A stretch of DNA of 64,000 nt from DATKPA01 sp051955985 (lineage in GTDB: Bacteria > Planctomycetota > Phycisphaerae > WQYP01): NCBI GenBank assembly GCA_051955985.1, contig JBQCGD010000157.1, forward strand, positions 1-64,000. The letters are read 5' to 3'. This document shows, one piece after another, positions 1-7,838 of this stretch. Positions within the stretch are counted from its first letter, which is position 1. The number at the start of each line of letters is the position of its first letter. The notes beneath the pieces were generated by a model. That model worked only from the letters and a program-made list of their open reading frames with translations. It searched no databases and was not told the origin of the DNA. The position numbers were made by a program, and so were the translations under genes.

Positions 1-229
1 GGGGGGGGGGGGGCCCGGGCAACACGCGGGGCACTGCGAGTCCTTTCGCCTGATGGGGGGAGGGGGAATTTGCGTGACTTCCACTGTATCGGGTGGATGG
101 GGGTGCGGACAAGAAAAGGGGCGGGTGGGGGTGCATAAACGTTTTGGGGAAAAGTCGACGGGCGACTTGCCGGTGGGAGAGTCCATAATCCCCACCCCAT
201 GGAAGGGGTGGGCTTGTTCCCCAAAACGT
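1..229. other. Window edge with no gene; G-rich, structured DNA
   Basis: No convincing gene is seen here. The first 13 bases are all G, which may be an assembly or contig edge. Positions 138-230 hold a perfect 14-bp inverted repeat with smaller hairpins inside it (separate entry). The only open frame, about 53-259, has no ribosome-binding site and a low-complexity product. Confidence 0.5.
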
Positions 230-230
230 T
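138..230. repeat. 14-bp perfect inverted repeat enclosing two smaller hairpins
   Basis: AACGTTTTGGGGAA at 138-151 is the exact reverse complement of TTCCCCAAAACGTT at 217-230. Pairing extends outward through GCAT (133-136) and ATGC (232-235) with one mismatch. Inside are AAGTCG/CGACTT (152-157 and 163-168) and CCCACCCC/GGGGTGGG (191-198 and 205-212), so the segment can fold as a closed multi-branched structure. It touches the stop codon of the minus-strand gene that ends at 230. It could be a structured RNA, a terminator region, or a small mobile repeat inserted at the end of that gene. I do not recognise the family. Confidence 0.6.
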
Positions 231-2131
231 CATGCCCCCGGTGGGTGCGGGGGGATTGATTTGGGGCGGAGGAGAGTGAGGAGGTGCTGGGCGGCGGGTT
301 TTTCGGGGGCGTTGGCGTCGATGAGGGATTGGAGGGCGTAGGTGACTTTGCTGCGGAAGTAGAATTCGGCGCGGCGTTGCTGGAGGATGGGTTCCGCGGC
401 GGCGGGGTCGACGCGGACGAGTGCGGTGATGGCGGCGGGCCAGTAGCGGTTTTGGGGGTTGGGGTTGGCGGGGGTGGCGGGGGGAGAGGCGAGGATGGCG
501 GCGAGGACGCGGCTGTCGTCTTTGCCGGCCCAGTGGGCGAAGGCTTCCATGAAGACGTAGTTTTTGATGGAGTCGGTGCCCTGGAGGAAGGGGAGGAGGA
601 GGTTTTCGATGGCTTCGCGCCGGGCGGGATCGACGGGGGCGGTGGCGAGGAAGCGGGCGGCGCGGGACTGGTCGTCGGGGTTGGGGGAGGTGAGGGCGGA
701 TTGGGCCTGGGCGGCGGTGGTGATGGGGAGATCGGGGGAGGGGAGGGGCTTGGCGGTGGCGGGGGTGGTGGGCGGGGCGCCTTCGCCGAAGCGGTTGCGG
801 ATGTCGAAGAGTGCGGCGCGGACCTGGGAGACTTTGGCGAGGAGGCGGGTGAGGGGTTCGGCGGCGGATTCGTGTCCGAAGGTGGTGGAGAGGGTGATGG
901 CGTCGTGGAGGTTTTGCTCGGCGGACTGGAGTGCGAGGACGCAGGCGAGGGTGTGCTGCTTCCAGTGGAGGCGTTCGGTGATGGGGTCTTCGGGGGGCGG
1001 CGGGGCGGGGGGCTTGGGAGGTTGCGGAGCGCCTTTGGGGGCGGTGATGGTGAAGTGGATGGAGTGGGTGGGGTCGGTTTGCTGGGCCTGGTTGAGGTTG
1101 ATGGCGAGGTCGGCGGCGATTTTGTCGAGTTCGGTTTTGAAGAGGGCGGCGCGCTGGGGGATGTAGTTGGCGAGGGGGACGGCGAGGCCGGGGCATTCGG
1201 TCCAGGGGGCGAGGTGGAGTTGTCTGGCGAGGTCGTCGAGGTTTTCGGCTTCACCGGCGGCGAGACCGGAGGCGACGGCTTCCTTGGCGGAGAGGGTGAG
1301 GATTTTGCCTTTGCGGAGGAGGGGGATGTCGGAGGAGTTGGGGCGCTCGGGGCCTTCTTTGACGACGGGTTTGTTGTCGAGGGTTTCGATGTGGAGGTCG
1401 AAGGAGTTATCGATCATGGCGTCGGCGAGGAGGGGTTCGTGGCCGCCCTCTTCGGCGCTGTTGCGAGCGACGGCGCGCCAGGCGGAGGTGAATTTTTCCT
1501 CGAGCTTTGGGGGGAGGAAGAGGTTGGAGGGGGCGTAGGGGACGGCGGCGCCGATGGTGCTGCCGGGGCGGACGTAGATTTCCTTGACGGAGAGGGTGAT
1601 GACGGCGGCGGCGGAGAGGTCCTGGTCGGTGAGGGCGACGATGCGGAGGCGGGGATTGTAGGCGTGGAGGACCTTGAGGATTTTGGTGGCTTCTTCGACG
1701 AGGCCGCCGGGGGAGCGGATGTCGAGGAGGACGACGGTGGGGTGACGTTGTTCGGCGTCGGCGAGGGATTTGTCGAGAGCGGAGGCGAGGATGGTGACGC
1801 CGACTTCGCCGTGGAGGGGGATGAGGTAGTAGGTGTTGCCGGCGGGCGGTGAGGCGGGGAGAGGCGGGGCGGCGGGTTCGGGTGGCGGGGAGGGGAGGGG
1901 TCGCGGGGAGGGGGTGAGGACTTTGCCGTGGTCGTCGGTGGGGATGATGCGGGCGATCTGGGATTTGGGGATGGTGATGGGGAGTGCGTTGGGGGATTGG
2001 AGGATGAGGTCGGTGGGGGTGGATTGGAGGATTTTGCCTTCGTTGGCGGTGGAGTCGGTGCGGAGGACGATGTCGGCGCGGGCGGCGAGCGCGAGGAAGA
2101 GGAGGGTGGCGGCGGCAGTGAGGCGGTGCAT
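230..2131 (-). CDS. Exported ClpP/NfeD-like serine protease-domain protein
   Basis: The 633-residue product starts at the ATG at 2131 because a clear signal peptide (MHRLTAAATLLFLALAARA) begins there; the open frame extends further upstream without protein-like sequence. Residues about 75-230 resemble the ClpP/crotonase-fold domain of NfeD-type membrane-associated proteases: VVLLDIRSPGGLVEEA followed by LSAAAVITLSVKEIYVRPGSTIGAA, where NfeD homologues carry the catalytic Ser. The C-terminal half is Pro/Ala-rich and helical, with no recognised domain. No NfeD membrane partner is adjacent. The substrate is unknown, and the Ser-Lys dyad is not proven. The stop codon lies at the edge of the 138-230 inverted repeat, so the last residues may have been altered by that element. 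Confidence 0.75.
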   Translation of the reverse strand: MHRLTAAATLLFLALAARADIVLRTDSTANEGKILQSTPTDLILQSPNALPITIPKSQIARIIPTDDHGKVLTPSPRPLPSPPPEPAAPPLPASPPAGNTYYLIPLHGEVGVTILASALDKSLADAEQRHPTVVLLDIRSPGGLVEEATKILKVLHAYNPRLRIVALTDQDLSAAAVITLSVKEIYVRPGSTIGAAVPYAPSNLFLPPKLEEKFTSAWRAVARNSAEEGGHEPLLADAMIDNSFDLHIETLDNKPVVKEGPERPNSSDIPLLRKGKILTLSAKEAVASGLAAGEAENLDDLARQLHLAPWTECPGLAVPLANYIPQRAALFKTELDKIAADLAINLNQAQQTDPTHSIHFTITAPKGAPQPPKPPAPPPPEDPITERLHWKQHTLACVLALQSAEQNLHDAITLSTTFGHESAAEPLTRLLAKVSQVRAALFDIRNRFGEGAPPTTPATAKPLPSPDLPITTAAQAQSALTSPNPDDQSRAARFLATAPVDPARREAIENLLLPFLQGTDSIKNYVFMEAFAHWAGKDDSRVLAAILASPPATPANPNPQNRYWPAAITALVRVDPAAAEPILQQRRAEFYFRSKVTYALQSLIDANAPEKPAAQHLLTLLRPKSIPPHPPGA

Positions 2132-2284
2132 GCGTCGATGATACGAGATTGGCGGCGGGGGATGGTAGGGGCGGGGATTATTGGGCGTGTCCGAGGGCGG
2201 GATTTTTATTGCAAAAGGGGAGGGGCGGGGAGAGGATTCATGCACGCCATTTTGAGCATTGCAGTGGATTGAATGGAGAAGGGT

Positions 2285-5212
2285 ATGAGCCAGGTGGATT
2301 TGCGCACGAAATTTCCGACGATGACGCCGGTGAAGTCGGCGCCGAAGATGTTCCTGGTGAACGGGTGCGGGCTGGCGATGCGGGGGAAGCGGGAGGAGGA
2401 TGCGGAGACGGGGACGTTCATATCGACGTGGTGCGTGTGCGTGCTGTTTGTGCCGGTGTTGTGCCTGCGGGCTTACCGGGTGGCGCGGGACGGGCAGCGG
2501 TGGTGGTTCCTGGGGCGGGACAGCATGTCGATGGTGGCGAAGGCGTGGAACGTGCTGGTGGTGGTGGGGATACTGGGGGGGATTGGGATTGTGCAGATGA
2601 CGGCGTACATGGCGTCGCCGGAGTACCAGGCGAAGCAGCAGATGGCGACGGCGGAGGGGCTGGTGAAGGGGGGGCATTTGGCGCAGGGGGCGAAGATTTA
2701 TGAGGGGCTGGTGCTGCGCGGGACGCCGCAGGCGGATGCGGCGGCGGGGGCGGTGAAGGGGCTGTTGACGGGGGGATGCCAGACGGCGGCGCCGGCGGAG
2801 GAGGCGGGGGTGTTTTCGGCGGCGGTGGCGATTGCGCGGCAGACGGGGAAGATTGAGGCGGGGCAGATCACGGAGGTGGGGATGAAGCTGGCGACGGCGC
2901 GCGGGGGGGAGAATCCGAAGGCGTTTGTGGGGGTGCTGGATGCGATTAAGCCGCTGGTGCTGGATCCGCGGTCGCTCAATGAGGAGCGGCTGGTGCTTTT
3001 GCAGAAGTGGGCGGCGGCGGAGCCGGGGAACCTGGAGGTGATCGTGCCGCTGGCGGGGTTGATGGAGGAGAAGGGGGAGACGGGGGAGGCGAAGAAGATG
3101 CTGATGCCGGTGAAGGAGAAGCTGGGGGATGGGGAGGGGGCGCGGGTGCTGGGGTTGATATTGGCGCGGGAGGGGGATTTGGAGGGGGCGTACGGGCAGT
3201 TGTGGCCGTACGTGCAGAAGCGGCTGGGGGCGCTGGATGGGGCGGAGAAGGAATATGACCGGGTGATGAAGCAGGTGTGGGATGAGCAGGTGGCGGATTT
3301 ACGGGGGAACAAGGCGCCGCCATCGTTTTACAAGGAGTACGAGGGGGCGACGGAGGAGCAGAAGAAGACGCTGGTGCACGAGTACATCAACAAGCGGGTG
3401 CGTGGGGATGGGCGGAGCATTGCGGCGGAGGAGAAGCTGCGGGACGTGTCGCGGGTGGTGCCGGTGGCGCTGGATTTGGGGATGATCATGCTGCAGCGGG
3501 CGCAGGGGTTGCCGCAGGGGGCGGAGAAGCAGAAGCAGATGGAAGCGACGGAGAAGGTGTTTCTGGCGATCGGGGGGATTGCGGGGGAGAGCGATGAGTA
3601 CCGGATTTCGCTGGGGGAAGTGGATTACTGGCTGGGGAAGCAGGCGGAGGGGAAGGCGTTGTTTGACGAGTATTTGAAGTCGAAGGGGCGGGATTTCAAA
3701 TCGCTGATGCAGGTGGGGATCCAGTTGCGGGAGCTGGGGGCGGATACGGAGGCGCGGGCGCTGGTGGAGGAGGCGTATGGGAAGACATCGGTGGCGAACG
3801 AGCAGCATGCGGCGGCGATGTTCCGGTCGTCGATGCGGATCGATGCGGATGACGAGATCTTGTGGTTGAAGCGATCGGACCTTGCGGACCCGTCGCAAAA
3901 GGCGGCGCTGTCGAAGGCGATGGGGAACAAGGCGATGGAGGAGGGGCGGGAGGCGGACGCGGTGAAGGCGTACCAGGAATCGATTGAGGGGTATTCGGCG
4001 GTGCCGCGGTCGCAGTACACGACGAACGAGATTGCGCTGGCGTATTCGGGGATCTTTGCGGCGAACGGGGACCGGGCGGCGTTTGACCGGAGCATGGATT
4101 ATTTTGAGCAGGCGGTGGAGCTGAACCCGAAGGACACGGTTTTGCTGTACAACGCGGCGACATCACTGATCATGGGCGGGTTGACGGACATTGCTGGGGA
4201 ACGGGCGGATTTGAAAGTGCTGCGGTGCGGGGGGAGCACGCATCTCCTGGGTTACCTATACCAGGATGAAGCGGGGCGGAAGGAGATGGCGGCGAAGGTG
4301 GCGGCGCATCCGGCGATTGTGCGGGCGTGCGGGTACCTGGAGAAGGCGATCGTGCTTTCGCCGAAGGCGCCGCGGTGCTATGAGCCGCTGTTCGATATTT
4401 ACTGGTTTACGCGGAATGAGGAGGGACTGCGGCGGCTGCTGCAGCTTGAGACGGCGGCGAACATCGACCATTCGGACCAGCTTTCGGAGATGCGGAAGTA
4501 CATGGCGGGGGAGCGGGACGGGGACTTGCGAAAGAGCACGGAATCGGAGTTGAAGCGCAGCGAAGCGGTGATGGCGGAGGCGCGGAAGAAGGGGGGCGTG
4601 ACTGCGGCGATGGCGATGGGGATGCATGCGGAGTCGCTGATGTCGGCGGCGGCGCTGGGGATGCCGGAGGATGCGGATGCGATCGTGGCGCTGGCGGAGG
4701 AGGCGGATCGGACGAGTTCGTCGTGGGGGACGCGGAACACGCTGGAGGGGGCGTTGCTGTACCGGGCGAGCACGGCGCTCAAGGAGAAGGATGCGGGGTA
4801 CCGGGCGATGATGGCGAAGTATGAGCGGGTGCTGGGGAGCGCTTACGGCGTGGCGATCGCGACGGACGGGGGCGGGGCGGTTCAGCGGCTGGCGATCGAG
4901 AATGGGGATGTGCAGCGGGCGGCGACGATGAATGAGGAGGATTCGCGGCGGTTTCCGGAATCGAGCTCGGTGTACGAGTGGGCGTTGCTCCGGAATCTGG
5001 ACAAGGGGGAAGCGTCGCGGCTAGCGGGCGTATACCGGCAGGTTCCGTGCATCGGGCTGCGGGCGGATGTGCTGCGCGTGCTGAATCCGGCGACGGCTTC
5101 GGGGGCGGTGGATGAGTGGTGGGACGCGCATATGAACGGGAAGCCGGATTTGGGGGAGGAGGCGATGGGGCGGTTGGGGCAGATTGGGGTGGCGCTGCCG
5201 CTGGGGGGGTGA
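2285..5212 (+). CDS. Large membrane-anchored TPR-repeat protein
   Basis: The 975-residue protein has two membrane segments near the N-terminus (about residues 44-63 and 88-108). These are followed by a long alpha-helical region of tetratricopeptide-like repeats, for example SPEYQAKQQMATAEGLVKGG and AVELNPKDTVLLYNAATSLI. The ATG at 2285 is preferred because GGAG lies 6 bases upstream; an in-frame ATG at 2273 lacks such a site. TPR arrays bind partner proteins, but no partner or pathway can be named here. Codon choice is extreme, with a very high share of G-ending codons (GCG, GGG, CTG). It is followed by a G-rich spacer and rsmH on the same strand. Confidence 0.8.
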   Translation: MSQVDLRTKFPTMTPVKSAPKMFLVNGCGLAMRGKREEDAETGTFISTWCVCVLFVPVLCLRAYRVARDGQRWWFLGRDSMSMVAKAWNVLVVVGILGGIGIVQMTAYMASPEYQAKQQMATAEGLVKGGHLAQGAKIYEGLVLRGTPQADAAAGAVKGLLTGGCQTAAPAEEAGVFSAAVAIARQTGKIEAGQITEVGMKLATARGGENPKAFVGVLDAIKPLVLDPRSLNEERLVLLQKWAAAEPGNLEVIVPLAGLMEEKGETGEAKKMLMPVKEKLGDGEGARVLGLILAREGDLEGAYGQLWPYVQKRLGALDGAEKEYDRVMKQVWDEQVADLRGNKAPPSFYKEYEGATEEQKKTLVHEYINKRVRGDGRSIAAEEKLRDVSRVVPVALDLGMIMLQRAQGLPQGAEKQKQMEATEKVFLAIGGIAGESDEYRISLGEVDYWLGKQAEGKALFDEYLKSKGRDFKSLMQVGIQLRELGADTEARALVEEAYGKTSVANEQHAAAMFRSSMRIDADDEILWLKRSDLADPSQKAALSKAMGNKAMEEGREADAVKAYQESIEGYSAVPRSQYTTNEIALAYSGIFAANGDRAAFDRSMDYFEQAVELNPKDTVLLYNAATSLIMGGLTDIAGERADLKVLRCGGSTHLLGYLYQDEAGRKEMAAKVAAHPAIVRACGYLEKAIVLSPKAPRCYEPLFDIYWFTRNEEGLRRLLQLETAANIDHSDQLSEMRKYMAGERDGDLRKSTESELKRSEAVMAEARKKGGVTAAMAMGMHAESLMSAAALGMPEDADAIVALAEEADRTSSSWGTRNTLEGALLYRASTALKEKDAGYRAMMAKYERVLGSAYGVAIATDGGGAVQRLAIENGDVQRAATMNEEDSRRFPESSSVYEWALLRNLDKGEASRLAGVYRQVPCIGLRADVLRVLNPATASGAVDEWWDAHMNGKPDLGEEAMGRLGQIGVALPLGG

Positions 5213-5220
5213 GAGGACGG

Positions 5221-5260
5221 GGGGCGGGGTCTGGGGTCTAGGGGCTGGGGTCTGTGGGGG
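5221..5260 (+). repeat. G-tract simple repeat, quadruplex-forming motif
   Basis: Six runs of four or five G (5221-5224, 5226-5229, 5233-5236, 5241-5244, 5247-5250, 5256-5260) are separated by 1-5 bases of the TCT/TCTA/CT type. This fits the standard intramolecular G-quadruplex pattern on the plus strand, about 90 bases before the rsmH start. A near-identical unit occurs at 37472-37497 inside waaA. Confidence 0.7.
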
Positions 5261-5345
5261 CCCGGGTTTTGAGTTTTGCGGCGGTGGGGGACATGGGGTT
5301 TGGGTTTGGCTTCAAGGGTGGGGTGAGAGGGTTTACACTTGGGGG

Positions 5346-6260
5346 ATGAAGAAGCGTGAGACGCGACATGTGCCGGTGATGCTGGAGGAGGTGCTGGGGG
5401 CGCTGCGCCTGCGGGAAGGGACGGTGGTGGTGGATTGCACGGTGGGGCTGGGGGGGCATTCGGGGGAGATTTTGAAGCGGATCGGGACGGATGGGCGGCT
5501 GATCGGGATTGATTTTGATCCGGCGAACCTGGCGGTGGCGCGGGAGCGGCTGGGGCGGATTGCGCGGAATTTTTCGCTGCATCACGGGAATTTTGCGGGG
5601 ATTCAGAAGGTGCTGGCGGCGGAGGGGATTGAGCGGGTGGATGGGGTGCTGGCGGATGTGGGGGTGGCGTCGACGCAGATTGATGATCCGGGGCGGGGGT
5701 TTTCGTACAAGAAGGCTGGGCCGCTGGATATGCGGATGGATCCGACGCGCGGGCAGCCGGCGTCGGCGTTGATTGCGCGGATGGGGGAGAAGGAGCTGGC
5801 GGAGGCGCTGGTGGAGCTGGGGGATGAGACGGATGGGCCGGCGATTGCGCGGCTGATCGTGGAGCGGCGGGCGGAGGCGCCGATCACGACGACGGAGGAG
5901 TTGATGGCGATTGTTTGCGAGGCGCGGGATTTCACGCTGGTGCGGGCGGCGGGGGCGAAATTGCATCCGGCGGCGCGGACGTTCCAGGCGTTGCGGATCC
6001 TGGTGAACCGGGAGCTGGCGAACCTGGAGAACCTGCTGCGCGTGCTGCCGGCGGTGTTGAAGCCGGGCGGGGTGGGGGTGATCATTTCGTTTCATTCGGG
6101 GGAGGACCGGCGGGTGAAGAAGGCGTTCAAGGAGGGGGAGCGGAGCGGGGTGTATGGGGAGATTTCGGAAGAGGCGGTGACGGCGTCGGGGGAGGAGATC
6201 GAGGGGAATCCGCGGTCGCGGTCGGCGAAGCTGAGGTGGGCGCGGCGGGGAGAGCTCTGA
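5346..6260 (+). CDS. rsmH: 16S rRNA (cytosine1402-N4)-methyltransferase
   Basis: The 304-residue protein matches the RsmH/MraW family, which methylates N4 of C1402 in the 16S rRNA P-site using S-adenosylmethionine. Visible signatures are the SAM loop VDCTVGLGGHSGEIL, the acidic strand end IDFDPANL, ADVGVASTQIDDPGRGFSY, HPAARTFQALRILVNREL and ISFHSGEDRRVK, with the C-terminal NPRSRSAKLRWA. The start at 5346 matches the family's N-terminal RHVPVMLEEVLGAL. In most bacteria rsmH opens the division and cell wall cluster with ftsL, ftsI and mur genes; here the next gene is on the opposite strand and unrelated. That isolation fits planctomycetes. Confidence 0.95.
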   Translation: MKKRETRHVPVMLEEVLGALRLREGTVVVDCTVGLGGHSGEILKRIGTDGRLIGIDFDPANLAVARERLGRIARNFSLHHGNFAGIQKVLAAEGIERVDGVLADVGVASTQIDDPGRGFSYKKAGPLDMRMDPTRGQPASALIARMGEKELAEALVELGDETDGPAIARLIVERRAEAPITTTEELMAIVCEARDFTLVRAAGAKLHPAARTFQALRILVNRELANLENLLRVLPAVLKPGGVGVIISFHSGEDRRVKKAFKEGERSGVYGEISEEAVTASGEEIEGNPRSRSAKLRWARRGEL

Positions 6261-6278
6261 AGGGGGGTGACGGGCGCG

Positions 6279-7028
6279 TCACCGCGCGCGGCGTTTTTCG
6301 ATGGCAACGACGACGGTTTTTGATTTGCCGCGGAAAGGTTGCTGGACGAATCCGGCGAGTGTCAACTTGCGAAGTGCTGCGCGTACGGAAGCGCGGGATG
6401 CGCCGTAGCGGCGTGCGAGGCTGGATTCGCTGGGGAATTTGCTTTGGCCGGCCGCGGCATCGGCGGCGATTGTCGCCACGAGGTCACCGCCCGTGATCGC
6501 GCGGAGGGCGAGGGAAGGGTTGGATTGTCCGATCCACTCGGGGGGCCGAATTGCGTCGGTCTTGGGCGCAAAATCTTCGAACCAGCAGCCCCATTTTCGG
6601 GAGAGGGCGGAGGCCTGTTGTTTTGCGAGTTGGATCAACAGGTGGTTGCGGCGGCTCACGTCCAGAAGCGGCGCGGGATTCTCTGCGGGACGGCACTTGG
6701 CGATGGCTTCGCGGAAGGGAGCGTTTTTGGCGCTGCTTCGCGATTCGGCCCATTCCAGCAGCAGCCCCATGACAGGACGGTACCGAGGTTCGAGTTCATC
6801 GTTGATCAGGACGGCCAGGCGTCGTTTGGCAACGTAGTCGGAATATTGGACCAGCCACGTGGCGGCCATGATGAAGAAGCGGCCGTTGCGGTGGGCGAAG
6901 CGGACGGTGTCGAGAAGAAGGCGCTCGATGTCCGGCGTTTTACGTGCGGGTGCAACATTGAAGGATGCGCCCAGGCGAGTCCATTGGGCCGCGATTTGTT
7001 CTTCAGAAAGCGTGTTGGCGGGAGTCAT
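6279..7028 (-). CDS. Unknown protein with C-terminal GntR-type winged helix
   Basis: The 249-residue protein has an unassigned helical N-terminal part (about residues 1-170) and a C-terminal winged helix-turn-helix of GntR type: FPSESSLARRYGASRASVRA, then LRKLTLAGFVQQ and a basic tail. Its start overlaps the stop of the upstream nucleotidyltransferase gene by 4 bases (7025-7028), so the two are translated from one message. DNA binding is well supported. By comparison with AbiE-type systems it could be the antitoxin or autorepressor for its partner, but gene order and domain order are reversed from AbiE (antitoxin first, HTH at the N-terminus). A transcription regulator in its own right is the alternative. 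Confidence 0.75.
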   Translation of the reverse strand: MTPANTLSEEQIAAQWTRLGASFNVAPARKTPDIERLLLDTVRFAHRNGRFFIMAATWLVQYSDYVAKRRLAVLINDELEPRYRPVMGLLLEWAESRSSAKNAPFREAIAKCRPAENPAPLLDVSRRNHLLIQLAKQQASALSRKWGCWFEDFAPKTDAIRPPEWIGQSNPSLALRAITGGDLVATIAADAAAGQSKFPSESSLARRYGASRASVRAALRKLTLAGFVQQPFRGKSKTVVVAIEKRRAR

Positions 7029-7582
7029 GACGACTTTTCCCAGTTTTGGAGAATGTGGAGTGCCATCTCGATCTTGTTTATGTCGTTCGGCAGCTTATGG
7101 GGCAGTTTTTTCAAGTGTTGTGCGGCGAACGCCAGTTCGTGAGATTGAATGACAATACGGGACAGGTGTTCCAGGTCGACGGTGCGATGGGCGAAGAACT
7201 TCATGGCGATGAAGTCGAGTCGGCCGATTGCATAGACGCGAAGGCGGCCGAAAGATCCGATAGCGACGCGGCGTGGTTCCCAGTCGTCGGGAATAGCGTT
7301 GAAATAGAGGCCGGCATCAATGCTCAACCAGCCCTTGGAGAGGCCCAGATGTTCTGCCACGAGCTGCGCTGCGGACAAGATTTCCTCGACATCTTTCGGG
7401 GGGCGAAAATTGACGGCATCGACATCGCTGGTGGTCACGGAACCCGAAAGAAGGCCGGTCAGCAGGCCGGCAGCTCCGCCGACGATGAGCAGCTCGGTCG
7501 GATGCCCCCGCCCCAACTCGCTTCCCAAGGCGGCCAGAGCTGCTCGAATGGCTTGATTGGCCGAAGCTTTTGAAATTCGCAT
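7025..7582 (-). CDS. Nucleotidyltransferase-fold protein, AbiEii/DUF6036-like
   Basis: The 185-residue protein has the start of a Pol-beta-type nucleotidyltransferase fold: ELLIVGGAAGLLTGLLSG followed by TSDVDAVNF, where the D-x-D pair would bind metal, and later GRLRVYAIGRLDFIAMKFFAHR as in AbiEii/DUF6036 proteins that use a K-x-x-A helix. Members of this superfamily include toxins that transfer nucleotides to tRNA or other targets. It is the first gene of a two-gene unit with the winged-helix gene and overlaps it by 4 bases. The start at 7582 is in frame with RISKAS, and an AGTATA/TATACT box lies about 25 bases upstream on the minus strand. A role as toxin is inferred. Confidence 0.75.
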   Translation of the reverse strand: MRISKASANQAIRAALAALGSELGRGHPTELLIVGGAAGLLTGLLSGSVTTSDVDAVNFRPPKDVEEILSAAQLVAEHLGLSKGWLSIDAGLYFNAIPDDWEPRRVAIGSFGRLRVYAIGRLDFIAMKFFAHRTVDLEHLSRIVIQSHELAFAAQHLKKLPHKLPNDINKIEMALHILQNWEKSS

Positions 7583-7796
7583 TCATTTCACACCATCTGT
7601 CGGAAAAAGTATACAATAGCTTGAGGGCGAATTCCATGTTCGTGTTTAGGGAGGTCTGTTTGGGGATGCAATCTGTTGTATGCACGGTTCGCGACGACGC
7701 AAGCGTTGGCGAGGAGTGTTGTGCGAGACATTATTCAGGTGAAGAGCAATAAGCGTGGGGGCGTTTGTGGTATAGTGGGCGATTCGGATTTTGTTG

Positions 7797-7828
7797 AACG
7801 TCGGTGAGAGTGCCGGCGTTTTTCTTTT
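7797..7828 (+). promoter_or_regulatory. Attenuator-like hairpin in the helicase leader
   Basis: AACGTCGG (7797-7804) pairs with CCGGCGTT (7813-7820) through 8 base pairs including one G-T, with loop TGAGAGTG, followed directly by TTTCTTTT. This is the form of an intrinsic terminator, but it lies 10 bases before the Shine-Dalgarno GGAG and start codon of the helicase gene. It could end upstream transcription or attenuate the helicase message. Confidence 0.6.
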
Positions 7829-7838
7829 GGAGATTGAG

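Noticed and set aside
1..13. Run of 13 G at the window start as a biological signal
   Set aside because: More likely a contig or sequencing edge effect; it cannot be judged without the flanking sequence.
284..1852. Long plus-strand open frame opposite the ClpP/NfeD-like gene
   Set aside because: Its product is Gly/Glu/Val-only low-complexity, caused by high GC in the true minus-strand gene, and it has no ribosome site.
7570..7752. 60-codon plus-strand frame between the toxin-like pair and the helicase
   Set aside because: No ribosome site and no recognisable product; it starts inside the minus-strand gene.
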